Assembly (NCBI GenBank): GCA_039621445.1
Contig: CP154954.1
Coordinates: forward strand, 48,649,847 to 48,713,846
Reading direction: 5' to 3'
Source of the DNA: Euglena gracilis
Taxonomy: Eukaryota > Euglenida > Euglenophyceae > Euglenales
Length of the DNA stretch: 64,000 nucleotides
Made by a program: the position numbers and the translations under genes. Position 1 is the stretch's first letter; the number at the start of each line of letters is the position of its first letter. The notes under the pieces are model-generated. The model ran no database searches. It was given only the letters and a program-made list of their open reading frames with translations, and was not told where the DNA came from. Shown one piece after another: positions 23,326-34,540 of the stretch.

Positions 23326-24085
23326 GTGCCTGTGCTCTTTTGGGGTCTTCGGACAACCTCCGAAACCCCCGGGGGGTCGTTGGACACATGGTGTCATTGG
23401 ACTCATTCATGAATGAGTCGTTGGACTCATGCATTGCAACATTCAGTTATAATTATACTTAGGCGGCCTAACTTGCATTTAAGGTTTTGATTTTTAGCTT
23501 GCGCTTTGGCGCAAATTTTCAACCTTTCTGAGACCCGGCGGTAGAACCCACCCTTTTGACCCTCTAGTTCTGCGGAGACCCTCCACGGTGGCGTGTGCAT
23601 CATTTGCCGATGTTGGGACCTGGGGAACAGGCCCAATTTTGGTGTTTTTCAGCCTGTGCACCATTTTGAAAACGGTTCAAAACCCCGGGTTTGACCGCCG
23701 GGACACGTGAATTTTCCCAAAAAATTGCCAAACCCCCATTGTGAGTCCCTCGTTTTTGAAGCCTTGACTGTGTTCCCCAGATGGTGCTACACAGGCGGGG
23801 TGTAATTTGGCCTTTTTTGTTGCTTTTTTAGGCTCTGTCATGTGTCCGTGAAGGGTTGCCTGCTGAGGCATCCAGAGGGTGGACTCTATATACACGTTGT
23901 GAAAAGTTGGAAAAAACGGCATGTCACAGAGTTGTGATCCCTGGGTGCTTGAAGTGCAAGGAGCGGTACAGGGGGAACCACCCAGGTGGGGGGGGTTGGG
24001 GGTATTGAGGGCAAGCCCATGGACCTGTCCCAACGTCTGAGCAACTCCAGGCCCCACACTGCCGGGCACAGAAGGCAATGGTTAT

Positions 24086-24555
24086 GGACATTGCGCTTAA
24101 GCGCAAATTTTTAACTTGCACTTAAGCGCAATGTAAAAATTTGCACTTAAGCGCAAGTTAAAACAGAAGCCCCTGAGCTTATGGGAGTCCCTCTGATGTG
24201 TTACGGTGTGTCGGGGGCCCTTCTCTGCACGGCCAGTGTGCGGGCTTGGTGAGGAAATACATTGCACCAAAGCGCAAGGGACATGCCTACATAATGCACT
24301 GCTTGTTCATTCAGATTACACGTCAGCCGCCTGTTTGCACTTCTCAGTTTTTTGTATGATGTTTTGCGCTTCGGCGCAATGTATTTCCTCACCAAGCCCG
24401 CACACTGGCGTGCAGAGAGAAGCCCCCGACACACCGTAACACATCAGAGGGACTCACATAAGCTCAGGGGCTTCTGTTTTAACTTGCGCTTAAGCGCAAA
24501 TTTTTTACATTGCGCTTAAGCGTAAGTTAAAAATTTGCGCTTAAGCGCAATGTCC
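24086..24555. mobile_element. 470-bp near-perfect inverted repeat element
   Basis: The two arms of about 192 bp (24086-24277 and 24364-24555) are near-perfect reverse complements around an 86-base loop. The outer ends read GGACATTGCGCTTAAGCGC. Each arm carries three copies of the 16-mer palindrome TTGCGCTTAAGCGCAA or variants in its outer third, plus a unique segment (CCCCTGAGCTTATG through GGTGAGGAAATACATTG). The arms differ at only about ten positions by eye, so the element looks young. No open frame; a fold-back or MITE-type element. Confidence 0.93.
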
Positions 24556-25072
24556 TTTTAAATGGCAGATTCATTTGAATGTGTTCGTGCTGTGTGAGAA
24601 GGTGGACGATAGAGGAGAATGATGAGGGGGGTTTGAGCGCTGCTGCCTGAAGCTCAGTTGGGGCAACAGTTATCAATTTTGAATTTCTCATTTTTATCAC
24701 TGCGGGTGGAGAGAGCAGTCCTGGAAGGATCTCATTACCAGAGCGAACAGGGCTAAGGTGGAAGGAAGCCTTGCCTGGGACAGGAAGCCAACCCCCTGGT
24801 GTGTGCAAGCAACCACCAACTTCTTCATATCCAGACGTGTCTTGTCCTATGCGTTGCAAACCCAACTTCCAGTGCCAGAGGTTCCTCCCACTTGCCTCGC
24901 AGTTAAGCATGCCTGAGGGGCCCTTCTTTTTGGCCGACTTTTGAAAGTTGGAAAGCTTCTGTTTGGAAAAGAACAGGTACCAGATAAACCCTGGGAATCA
25001 CTACCGAGGAAACAGTTTTAGGCGCCGAAAGGGTGTTTAAAAGAAGCTCGTCACCCCCCTTTCCTCGCCCAG
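24556..25072. other. Non-coding stretch, no exon seen
   Basis: Unique sequence with open frames on the minus strand but no splice or composition support. Confidence 0.4.
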
Positions 25073-25177
25073 GATTTGAAGCACACAACTTTGGGGATGA
25101 GCGAATGCAATTGAGAAATGGAGAGGGTTCATCGACAACGGCGGAGAAGGGAAGAGATGCTGACACACCGTTTTTCG
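25073..25177 (+). CDS. Candidate exon, gene of 25-31 kb
   Basis: Between a CAG acceptor (ending 25072) and a GGTAAT donor (GT at 25178). It is open with phase 1 in and phase 1 out, and encodes FEAHNFGDERMQLRNGEG, then a Ser/Thr/Lys/Asp-rich stretch. It joins in frame to the exon ending at 26434, whose first two bases complete a Gly codon. No domain recognised. Confidence 0.45.
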
Positions 25178-25379
25178 GTAATTTGCAACCCACCAGACAG
25201 CCACATCACACCGGGCAGATGGAGGGCATTGTTCAGCCGAAAAAGGTCTTTCTGTCAACATCCCAAAAAACCCCACTTTGTGCACTGAGGGCAAGGTCAG
25301 TGAGGCTCCACAACCCCACCGCCCACGATTCATCTGATTGTAACGGCCACTCCCTCCCCAGTGCCTGAATAGTTCAAAG

Positions 25380-26130
25380 GCAAGCGCAATGGGTAGATTT
25401 ATGAAATTTATGACTTACATTGTGCCAAAGCGCAATAGAAATGCGCTTTTTAAAATCGCAAAACAGCGTGGCTCTTGCGCCAACGCGCAATGTTGACCAA
25501 TTTTAAGGCAACGCGACTGAGAGTAGGCTTCCATCCCCCTATCCTGCATTTTTGTGCTCTATCACCTCCGGTGTTCATACTCTGCCATGGCTGTTCTCTC
25601 CCTCCATTGTGAGATAAGTTTTAAACAGTTATATTTGCGCTTCGGCGCAAGCCATGTTGCTTTTGCAATTTTGAAAATTGTATTTTTATTGCGCTTTGGC
25701 ACAATATAACTCTTAAATCTCCGTTCTTCATGAGCCTGCCCATTGCGCTTTGGCGCAATGGAAACACACGTTGACACAAAAGTCGTTATCATTGTGCAAG
25801 TGCGGCAATGGTCACCCACATGTTGAAATACAAAAAAGTTAAAAATTTGCGCCAAAGCGCAAATGGTTTTATTTTTTGTAATGAAAAAGAATTGTGCCAA
25901 AGCGCAAATGCACAATGGAGTCCGCTTGTTTCATCGCCCGGCGCTTTGTGTTCATGCACACTGGCCCCCGGGAGCGCTGTGCCCGTAGACCGTGGAGTTC
26001 CAAGTCGTTTGTTTCGTCCCCAGGCCCTGGGGTGCAGGGAGACACTATTTTCAGACTTCCCTGAGTCTCAGGCCTCGGTGTTCAAAAACAGAAAAAAAAT
26101 TTTGGATTTGCGCGTCGGCGCAAATTTACA
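25380..26130. repeat. Cluster of TTGCGCnnnnGCGCAA palindromes
   Basis: At least eight palindromes of 14-18 bp, with half-site TTGCGC or CATTGCGC and variable centre (TTTGG, TTCGG, CAAAG, GTCGG), lie in 750 bases. The same half-site is in the arms of the 24086-24555 element and at 23501-23519. Confidence 0.8.
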
Positions 26131-26229
26131 GTCACTTTCAAAGCTAAGTGAGAGTTAGGCCACAGGAGGGCTGCCGTTGGCGGTTGTCTCGATTCCCCTC
26201 CGTACTTGTGTTTGGTTGTCAATGATTGG

Positions 26230-26434
26230 TTTCCAACGTTGACACGTCAAGTGCCGGGGAGCGCGTCCGTGTCCCCCACCCCTCTGTGGCGACCGCGCTC
26301 CTCGGCCCCGGCAGCCAGAGTTCGGTGGCCAGCATCTCCGCTCCTCCCCCGCAGGCTTCTTGGCGGCCTCCACCCGGGGCCTCGGCCGGGAGGTCCGGCA
26401 CAACGGTCTGCCGGCGGTCTTTTATCGGAGCCAG
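26230..26434 (+). CDS. Candidate exon pair, gene of 25-31 kb
   Basis: Two adjoining coding-like segments. The first (about 26230-26345) reads SSAGERVRVPHPSVATALLG with very high third-position GC. The second starts after the CAG at 26352-26354 and reads FLAASTRGLGREVRHNGLPA to a GTGGCT donor after 26434 (phase 0). The frame shift between them implies a very short intron or that one is spurious. The second has the better splice sites. Confidence 0.42.
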
Positions 26435-27015
26435 GTGGCTTTCTGCCCCTCCCCCCTCCGTGTCCCCCTGGATGGCGGTTTGGGTCCAGGCAGTGGGCTT
26501 CTTGGCTGGCCGCTTGGTTTGCGGTGCTCAAGCAACGACCTGTCCGAATCCAGTTGCCACCTCCTACCCTGTCCCATGACCTCCCTTACATATCCATCCC
26601 GATTAATAAAAAATTGGAATGTCAATCCGCCGAACAACAGCGCACAATTTTTCGCTATTCTCAGAGGTTGTATTTCACCTTGACATTGAATTTCACGGTG
26701 CCAAGCTTTTCACATGAACTTCAAGAAGCGAGCACAAGTTCTGGAGGAGAATTCCAGGGTTCATGCCTGGCTCGCTTTTTCGAGAATGCCGAAGGGAGGA
26801 GGCAATTTGTCGGCCGAATTTTGAAGAATTGCGACCGCCGTTGACACAACACTGAAAAAAATCTGGAGGGAAAATTCACAAAGTTACAAATTCTGCAAGA
26901 ACAATCCCATTTTTTTTCAAAGATCTTCTCTGCGATATTTTTATTTCATTTTCATATTCCATTTTTTCCCCCATTGTCCCTTTTTTTATCCACATTCAAC
27001 AAATTATGTTTTGCC

Positions 27016-27021
27016 ACACGC

Positions 27022-27106
<85 letters not shown>
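27016..27106. repeat. (CA)n microsatellite
   Basis: About 45 CA units with two CG interruptions at the left end. Confidence 0.95.
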
Positions 27107-27108
<2 letters not shown>

Positions 27109-27109
27109 G

Positions 27110-28129
27110 CCTTCTTGGCACTGCACCCAGTCGAGCCGAAGTCGGACGGTGCCCCGATATTCACAGGTATATTTGATTTATATGCAATTTATTTATAATG
27201 CAGTTCCCCATGCACCCCATGCCGCATCCCACACTCCATCGATGTCATTTGGGGAAGGTCATACATTTGCCAATTTAGTTTCATGAAATCCATTTTGCCG
27301 GGGAATCACTTTGGATGCTGTCCCCTGACGAAAAGGGGGGATGGGTGGATATGGTGGACAATATGGATATGGGGGACATGTGGTGGACGCGCCGGGTGGC
27401 AGGGTGCAAATTGGTATCCCACCTCATGCAAATAATTATTTTGCAGATAATTCTTCTTTTCCGGACGCCTTTGTTTGCGGTGGGGTATGGGCGTCGCTGA
27501 AGCTGGAGGGGGGGACCCAGCCAGCCAACCGGTTTTCAGTCCCCCCATGTGGAAATTTTAATTGTTCTCCGGCCCTTTGAAGAGCGGTTGGATGGTCACA
27601 AATTCTCAGCCTTGGAACTGAAATGTGACGAAAGCAGGTAAACCCCCAGAAATAACCCAAGTTTCTGGAACCATCTTTTTCACCTCCCCCCCCCCTGCCA
27701 GGTTATTTGGGCCATGTTGCCATGAAGGGGGTTTGCCTTAAAAATGGGGGTGCCAAATTACCACCTTTTTGGCTTGGGGGCTTAGGGGCAAGGGCCCTCC
27801 AGGTTTTTTTGGGGGGGGGTTAATATGGGTCGAAAATTGACTGCGCAGTTCAAAATTTTGTTTTTGGAACTCATGTCGTTGCATAACTAGCTATTCTTGG
27901 GCTAGTAATTTGGCTCTTTTGGCTTTTGGGGTATTTTTTTTTGCCGTTTGGCGTCACGTCCAGCTGGGAGACCCCCAGCCCCGGAAGAGGGGGAGGGTCA
28001 GCCAGCAGCCTGTTTTCCCGCCAGCCCAAAAGCTGTTTTCCTGCCACGGAGCTGACCCGGAGGCGACGCCCGGGTGGGGTCACCCCGGGGTCACACGGGG
28101 GTCACACCCGGGTCATTTGGGGTCGGCAG
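27110..28129. other. Intronic sequence, no exon seen
   Basis: G-rich runs and unique sequence. Just before the next exon (28070-28125) are tandem GGGGTCAC units. Confidence 0.45.
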
Positions 28130-28279
28130 CCGCCATCGCGTCGTGCATTCACCGCCGCCTGGCTCTCCGCAGCTCCCGGAGGGCCAGCGGACAGCCACGG
28201 GGGGCCAGCGCCGTCCGCCGCAGCCGCCCCACCCCCGGCGAGGCGGAGGGGCCCGACACGGAGGCGGAAGACCAGGCCC
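28130..28279 (+). CDS. Candidate exon, Arg-rich then acidic, gene of 25-31 kb
   Basis: After a CAG acceptor at 28127-28129 one frame has about 85 percent GC at third positions. It reads AIASCIHRRLALRSSRRAS, then a Gly/Ala/Arg stretch, then PTPGEAEGPDTEAEDQAR. A charge-segregated, probably disordered segment. The end is approximate: a GT lies at 28280, but its phase relation to the next exon is not exact, so the join may be nonconventional. Confidence 0.5.
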
Positions 28280-29137
28280 GTGGCACTGCTCGCGTTGGAT
28301 GCGTCGATTTTTCCCGGCTGTGGTGGAAAGTTGCTTTTCAAAGTCATCTTTTTTCCCACAAGAAAACAGCCTCGAAGCAGGGGGAGATACGCAAGTTGCA
28401 CAACCCAAACCAGAAACCCAAATCTTGAGAATTTGCATTTTTTGCCTGAGTTTGTGTTTTTTCATAATGAAAATTTGACAATAAGTCATATCTGTGCATT
28501 TTTGTGTATTTTGCCTTACTGGTTTTTTCCCGGGCAATCTCAGTCATGTTCCTCAACCGTCAGACAACTGGAAGTTGCATTTCTCACATTTTGGACCAAT
28601 TTGACATTGACAGGAGTTGCACAATTAAATGCAAGGGCTGAAACTGGGCAAATCAACCATGCCAAGTTCGCAAGTTTGCAACCCAGGGGAGCTCCCAAAA
28701 GGAATGTTAATGCAGCTTTTGTTTTGCATTTTTTATAGTTCTTTGCATTTTTTTGCATTTTTTTTGCATTGCATATTTTGACGGGCTTTGTTGCATAATC
28801 CCCACCTGCTCGAAGTTTACCATCCCACAACCCCTTTCTGTGACCACTGGTGTTGTGCTGCCACCCCTAACTCCCTCGCCATGTGGTCGCCATGCGGCTC
28901 TCTGCGTCGTTGCGTTGACGTCTTATAATTGAATTCTTCCTCGGCGTTTGTCCGCTGGGTCGGTTGTCGGGCAGAAACACCACCGCAAACCACCTGCTCG
29001 GGAAACGTATTTCACTCCTGTCCCGTTCCCGGGCGTACTGGGCCCCTACGGCCCAGCCCGGGGAAGGTCACTGAGGGGGACTCAGGAGCGGGGTTCTCGG
29101 CGGCAACCCACGGCCCGCCCCTCTCCTTCTCCCGCAG

Positions 29138-29200
29138 GCGAGGGAGGGCCCCGGCGCGCTGCCCGATGAGGGGTTCCCGGCGGACCTGCCCCAGCCCCAG
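29138..29200 (+). CDS. Exon, gene of 25-31 kb
   Basis: Twenty-one codons between a CCCGCAG acceptor and a GTGTGT donor, phase 0 on both sides. It encodes AREGPGALPDEGFPADLPQP. It joins in phase to the next exon at 29702. Confidence 0.55.
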
Positions 29201-29701
29201 GTGTGTCCCGGGGTGACTCAGCCGCGCCTTAAACACCCCGGGCAGGGCTGTACCCCCCCCCTGTCGCGGACACACATCCCACCCCCGTGTCACCGGCATT
29301 TTCCTGGAACAATGGTGTGTCAACGACAAGGGGGGAGGTATGGGAATCCCTGCAACCCTATGGGTGGTGGGTGGTGGGGGGGGGGTCGACCACCCCCACC
29401 CACATTCCGGTGGTGAGGGAGGGGTTCGACCAACCCCCCCAGGCCTTCCCATATTTCTGGGCGCCGATTTTTAGGTCAAAAAATTCATTCGGCGTCGAAG
29501 GATTTTTCTTTGAGCGGGTGCCATAGTGGGTGGAGGGGGTCGACCACCCCCCACCAGGCCTTCCCGTACCGCCCTGGTCCCCGGAGGGGGTCCTTGGGAT
29601 GGGGGGGCCCCCTTCGCGCACTGCCAGACCCCCAACAGGAAACGAACCCCCGCTGGCAGAGTGCCACCGCTCCCCCGATCAACGCCCACCCTTCGCTGCA
29701 G
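29201..29701 (+). other. GT-AG intron (501 nt) carrying a GTCGACC repeat element
   Basis: Conventional borders. It contains inverted TATGGGAA (about 29339) and TTCCCGTA (about 29567) ends, two GTCGACC palindromic blocks and a GGCGCC-type motif. Confidence 0.5.
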
Positions 29702-29734
29702 TTGACGGATGCGGACGGCAAAGTCGTGCCTGAG
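29702..29734 (+). CDS. Micro-exon (33 nt), gene of 25-31 kb
   Basis: Eleven codons, LTDADGKVVPE, between CTGCAG and GTGTGC, phase 0 to phase 0, in frame with both neighbours. Confidence 0.52.
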
Positions 29735-30175
29735 GTGTGCCTGAGGTGTGAGTGTGCGATGGCGGCTGGTATGCCTTCGGTTCCGCAGGCACACCAAGGC
29801 TGTTCAGGAACCCCCAAATCCCATCCCATGGGTGGGGGGGCCCAACCCCCACCCACCCCTTCCTCTTCCTGGAGGCGCCGACTTTTGGGTTAAAATCTGC
29901 CTTCGGCGCCAAAGTTTATTCCTTGCGATGTGCTGTGGCAGAAGGGTCAAACCCCACCTCGGGTGGGGTGGGGGGCCTCAACCCCCCACCAGGCCTTTGG
30001 GGAAGGGGGGCATGGACGCATCGGGATGCAAGTTGCATCCCCTGAAGCACCCAGCAGGCGGGGGGGGGGCACGCCTCCCTGAGAGAACGGGGTGGGCTGC
30101 TTGTCGCCGGGGGAGGGATGGGGTCGTTCCGCTGCGGCCGCCCCCCCTCCCCCCCCCACCCCTCCCCCTGCCCAG

Positions 30176-30275
30176 GAACGGTCCAACTATCCGCTGTGGG
30201 CGTTTCGCAATGTGATGGGCCTCCTCGGCCTTCCCCAGGCCAGAGCCTTCCCAGCCTCCCCCTCCCATCTCTGTG
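30176..30275 (+). CDS. Exon, gene of 25-31 kb
   Basis: From GCCCAG to a GTCAGC donor. It encodes ERSNYPLWAFRNVMGLLGLP and a short tail, phase 0 in and phase 1 out. The leftover G plus GC of the next exon makes a Gly codon. No domain recognised. Confidence 0.55.
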
Positions 30276-30467
30276 GTCAGCGGGATCTCCCAAAGCGGAG
30301 GGCAGTTGGGTTCAGTCCGGGTAGCAGTCTGGTGTAAAGCCCCACAACTCGGGGGAATGTGGTTGAGAAAAGCAATGCAGGGTTCAAGTTGTTCCCAGAA
30401 TTGCGTCCCAACCCCCCAACACTGAATGCTGCTTCGACCGGGTTCATGTTCCAGTCTTCTCTTCCAG

Positions 30468-30619
30468 GCCCTGGTTGGTTCATGCTCGTGAGCAGCCAAC
30501 TGAACCACCCACCCTCCTCGGAAGCTTCATATTTTTGCAGAATTCTCGATCTGTCCATTTCTACCTGGAAAAGAGATTCCTTTGTGACCGACTTCAAATA
30601 CACTGCGGGGTGCTGCAAG
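30468..30619 (+). CDS. Exon, gene of 25-31 kb
   Basis: Acceptor CTTCCAG, donor AAG|GTGTCAG, phase 1 to 0. It encodes GPGWFMLVSSQL, then SEASYFCRILDLSISTWK and FVTDFKYTAGCCK. The opposite strand is also open here (30277-30687), but only the plus reading has matching splice sites and phases. Confidence 0.55.
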
Positions 30620-30717
30620 GTGTCAGAAAGCAAACAAAAGGGGAGATCTGTTCCTCCAGAATGACACCGGGTACTGGCAGATGCCACACGCCGGGCACGC
30701 CCAGGGTTCTCCTGCAG

Positions 30718-30807
30718 TTTTGGCTGGTTTTGTATTCCCAGAGGTCAAGTCTGGGGGAATCAAAACTTGGTGCCCTCCACTTGGTTGCACTCCGGAAATG
30801 GTGGTGA
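30718..30807 (+). CDS. Probable terminal exon with stop, gene of 25-31 kb
   Basis: After CTCCTGCAG, in phase 0 with the previous exon, the frame reads FWLVLYSQRSSLGESK, then LGALHLVALRKWW and TGA at 30805-30807. If right, the gene ends here and converges on the minus-strand gene beyond 31 kb. The C-terminal tail is not recognised. Confidence 0.42.
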   Translation, partial: FWLVLYSQRSSLGESKLGALHLVALRKWW

Positions 30808-31022
30808 TACACATACAGGGCAGGGCTATGTAGGAATGCCTGGGGGGGGGGTCGGACCCCCACGCAGAGGTTGAGGGGATTGACCCCACCCATCACAGAA
30901 CCTTGCAAGAGAACTCCTTCGCACAATTGGTACTGAACAGAATTTTGACTAAAAAATCGGAGACCCCGTATTGGAGGGGATGGGGGGTCAGATACCCTCC
31001 ACACGGCGACCCTCCCCACAAT

Positions 31023-32510
31023 AGTCTTCTGGGGATTCCCTAAGAGCGTAAACAGCCGCAGCGACCGGAACCCCAGAAGTGGACCGGAAGCGTAAGAGGA
31101 GGGATTTGAGCGGGATGTCCGAAGACATGAATAGGGTTCTGAAGCGTTTCTTTTTTACGTCCCTCGGAAGCTGTAGCGGGTTCTGAAAAGCGTTGCAGGA
31201 AAAATGGTCTCTTCACATTTTGCACCCATCCAGCCAATATTTTTCTGACCCTATTTTCTTGCCAGACTTTAGCGTAAGGTCTTCTCTCAAAAATGTTCCC
31301 GTGTCACGCGGCTTCCGAAGCCACTGTGGCCACTCCTCCTGACGCAAAATAAATCATATTATCGGGGGGGGGGGGGGTCAGGATCGGGCGGCAGGCGGGA
31401 GGCGAAGAATGGCGGTTGTAGCTGTGCAGCGTGCTGACGAACACGTCCCACCCGTCGTCTCCGCAGGCGGCCACCTGGCGCCGCCCTCACCGCCACGGCA
31501 CGTCCCACGGCACGGCACCGCTTCTGTTGTCCTGTCCACAATGTAGCGGTGGTCCTCTCTACGGGCACACTTCTTTTCCCATTCCTCCTGCCACTTCTGC
31601 ATGCGTTGTCCTCTTTTCGAAGCACGGACATGTGAGCAAACAGATATATTCTTTCCTCTGCCACCATGCTGCCCGAAGTGAAATCGGATGCAGGGGGGAT
31701 GCGGAAAGCCCTGGCAGTGGGGGATGCGGACTCCCAACAGATGAGACCTTAATACCGGGAGATGGGGAGCCGTAGTGTCCACAGGAGGGACCCCTCCCCC
31801 ACCGAGGGTGTGCGTGGAGGACGTTTTTGATCAGGCGAAACCGCTCTTACAGGATTTCGATTGCTCAGGCCCTCTTTGGCTTCGGCATCTTCTCCTTGGA
31901 AGATTCTGAAAACGATTGCTTCAGCCTCCTCTTCGTCCTTAGCTTCTCCTCCTTCGCGACCCAGCTTTCTCGTCTTTCAGGGTCAGTCCACTTACGACCC
32001 CCCCTCAATCAATACTTATTAATACTTATAAAAACAGATCATAAAATGACAAGAAAACCCTGAAAAATCTTCTTCCTGCCACTTATGTCCTTAGGCTATT
32101 TCCCTCCGGCATTTGTTCCCCTAAATTACCAGTGAATTAATGCCCCTCGTTCCCTTCTTCTTATTCCCAGAAAATGTATGTTCTCTTCCTTATATATATG
32201 GATACATCGGCTATATATGGTAGTCATACCTTTCCGGAGGATGTAACAGCTCGAATTAGAGGAGGAATTTAACTCCTTTTGGTGTTGAGGGTGACGACAA
32301 GAGCACAGGGGCAAATGCCATACGTGGACGGTCCAGAAGGCAGCATTGTCTTGTCTTAGCATTCATTAACAGCCCACTTCTGATCATCATCAAAAGGCCA
32401 TTCATGGAGAACGGGTGGCCAACATTTCGGTGATTCGGGACTTGGCTGTGTCATCTCATGATGATCCGGATGGCCAGCTGCATCGAACCTTCTGCCCACC
32501 AATATGTTCT
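31023..32510 (-). pseudogene. Decayed tandem copy of the 3' part of the minus-strand gene
   Basis: Colinear with about 32507-34390. Shared blocks include the GGGGATTCCC start, the CTCGGAAGCTGTAGCGGG segment, the VFVSTLHSY coding block (about 31425-31450 here; 33005-33030 in the intact copy), the GATACATCGGCTATATATGG block (32200; 34052) and the MQLAIRII block (about 32460-32490 here; 34350-34380). Single-base deletions break the frame repeatedly: in the last block the homologous residues are split over different frames. The copy ends where its junction with the next unit begins, at TATGTTCTGGGGATTCCC. Confidence 0.82.
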
Positions 32511-32997
32511 GGGGATTCCCATATGGCCTTGCAGAGCGTAAACCAGCCGCACTCTCTGGAGGGCGGACCCCCAGAAGTAGAAGAGCGTGAAATTTGAGCA
32601 GATATGAAGACATGAATAGCTTGTGCGAGTTTTTGTCCCCGTCCCCTCGGAAGCTGTAGCGGGTTCTGAAGCGTTAAAAAAAAAAAATCCCCAAAATATC
32701 CCATTAAAAAATGCACCCCACCACATCAATGAAAAATCCGCAGGAAAAATGGCTGAAAAATGTTTTGACCCTTTTTGACGCCAGATCCTTATACCTAAGG
32801 AGCGGTTCTCTGCAAAAAAGTTCCACGTGCACCGCCCTTCCGAAGCCACTGTGGCCACTGCGCGGTGGTGCGTCCAGCGTGGCGCAAAGGCGAGCCCCCC
32901 CCCCCCCCCCCTCATCGGCCTGCTCTGGAGGCGGGGGGGGGGGGGGGCAGGATCGGGCTGGGGCACGGCGGAGACCCGGGGAGACGGCGGCCTGGCC

Positions 32998-33138
32998 GGT
33001 GTAGCTGTGCAGCGTGCTGACGAACACGTCCGCCACCAGCTCGTCGTCGTCCAGCAGGGCGGTCACCTGGCGCCGCACCCCGCCGCGCAGCCGGGCCACG
33101 GCGGGGGCGTCCAGCACCGCCGGCAGGCGGCCGCCCTC
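32998..33138 (-). CDS. Minus-strand gene, downstream exon
   Basis: On the minus strand a CCCGCAG acceptor precedes 47 codons of strong coding character: EGGRLPAVLDAPAVARLRGG, then VRRQVTALLDDDELVADVFV and STLHSYT. Third-position GC is very high. The decayed copy at 31.4 kb keeps part of this block. The donor after Thr is not GT and the next exon was not found, so this may be the last identified exon rather than the gene's end. Confidence 0.65.
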
Positions 33139-34195
33139 CTGCGGGCGGACACCGGCGGAGACGAGGCTGAGTAGGAGTAGGAGCCACAATGGGGCGGTGG
33201 GTCCCTACGGGCACACTTCTTCCCCTGCCCCGGCATCTGACTGCCAGCATCACCGGCACTGCATATCTGCACGCCATGGATGCCAGCCTGTTTTGTCCCA
33301 AGCACGGGACATGTGAGCAAACATTGGATTTCTTTCCTCTGCCAACATGCAGCCCCTCCCCACGATTTAAGTGAAATCCAACCGTTGCTGCTGCCCCGCC
33401 GCGGCAAAGCTGGGAAATCCTTGGCAGGGGGGATCGTCGGACTCCCAACGACCCACCAGCAGGAGGGGAGGGGGGCCCCCACCTGCACGGGTGGACCCCC
33501 TCCCCCACCTGCCCCTCCCCCAAAACCGGGAATTTTTTGATCACCACGCCGACCCAGGAGGGAAGTGTTGCTGGGCCCAGCCGACGGGTTTGGCCAGGAC
33601 ACGTTTCCTTTGGAAGGAGTTGGCGAAACTGAAAACGATGCTTCAGAGGCCTCTCTGGGGTTCCTTTGCAGCTTAGGCCACCTTTCGCGATTTCTCCGCT
33701 GGGTTTAGGGTCCAGTCCTGGCAGGTGGTCGGGACGACCCCTCCCCAAGCAAATTCCACAAACTGACGCATATAATTTGCAGGTGCTGGAATCCACAAGA
33801 CTGTTATTCGAAGCATCATAACCCGTGCAGAAATGAGTCCGCAGAATTAAACCCCTGAAAACTGGGATGTCCCCTGCAGAAAAAAAATAAAATGTAATGG
33901 GTGGCTGCCCCTCCAGGCATTGTTTGTAGAGACGTCAAAACAATTTAAATCCCAGTGAATTAATGCCCCTCGGAAAAAAGTCCCTTCGTTATATTCCCAG
34001 AAAATGTGGCTGTATTCATGGTACAGTTTGTTATATCCATTAATATGGATACATCGGCTATATATGGTAGACATACCTTCCAGACATACTTTCCAGTTAG
34101 GATGTAACAGCTCTAATTGACAAGAGGAATTTCAAATATTCACTTCTTTTTGTTGTTGAGGGTGAGACAAAAGAGCACATGGGCAAATGCCATAC

Positions 34196-34425
34196 GTCTT
34201 TGCAAAGGTCCAGAAGGGCAGCTATTGTCTTGTCATTAGCATTCATAAACAGCCCACTTCTGGACATCATCAACCAAAGGCCATTCCATGGCAGAAACGG
34301 GCTGGCCAACATTTCGGTGATTCGGGACTTGGCTGTGGTCATTTCATTGATGATCCGGATGGCCAGCTGCATCAGCACGTCCTTCTCCTCACCATCGCTC
34401 GTCAGAGGAAGCCCCATCACGCTTG
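34196..34425 (-). CDS. Minus-strand gene, exon 4
   Basis: It reads DGEEKDVLMQLAIRIINEMT, then AKSRITEMLASPFLPWNGLW, MMSRSGLFMNANDKTIAALL and DLCKD, ending at a GTATGG donor (intron starting at 34195). The start is approximate. A mixed helical, weakly repetitive sequence with no recognised domain. A frame-shifted homologue lies in the decayed copy (32.3-32.5 kb), evidence that this reading is the real one. Confidence 0.68.
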
Positions 34426-34540
34426 CTTGCTATGGAAAACACGGCGAACCTTAGAGGGCGACTTGCAGTACACACAAAAAAAGAGACAAAAGGCAGACAT
34501 CCAGTTTAAATATTCTCCCTCAAGACACCATGCCATACCC

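Noticed and set aside
24086-26130. CRISPR array or bacterial attachment/origin repeats
   Set aside because: Palindromes are irregularly spaced with unique sequence and occur in introns of a eukaryotic genome; no spacer regularity and no cas or phage genes.
28500-28830. Minus-strand frame of 96 codons with Lys-rich then hydrophobic sequence
   Set aside because: The Lys-rich part comes from TTTTTGCAT repeats; no splice sites or third-position bias.
30277-30687. Minus-strand frame of 136 codons with plausible composition
   Set aside because: The plus strand here has phase-matched splice sites on both sides of 30468-30619; the minus frame has none that fit.
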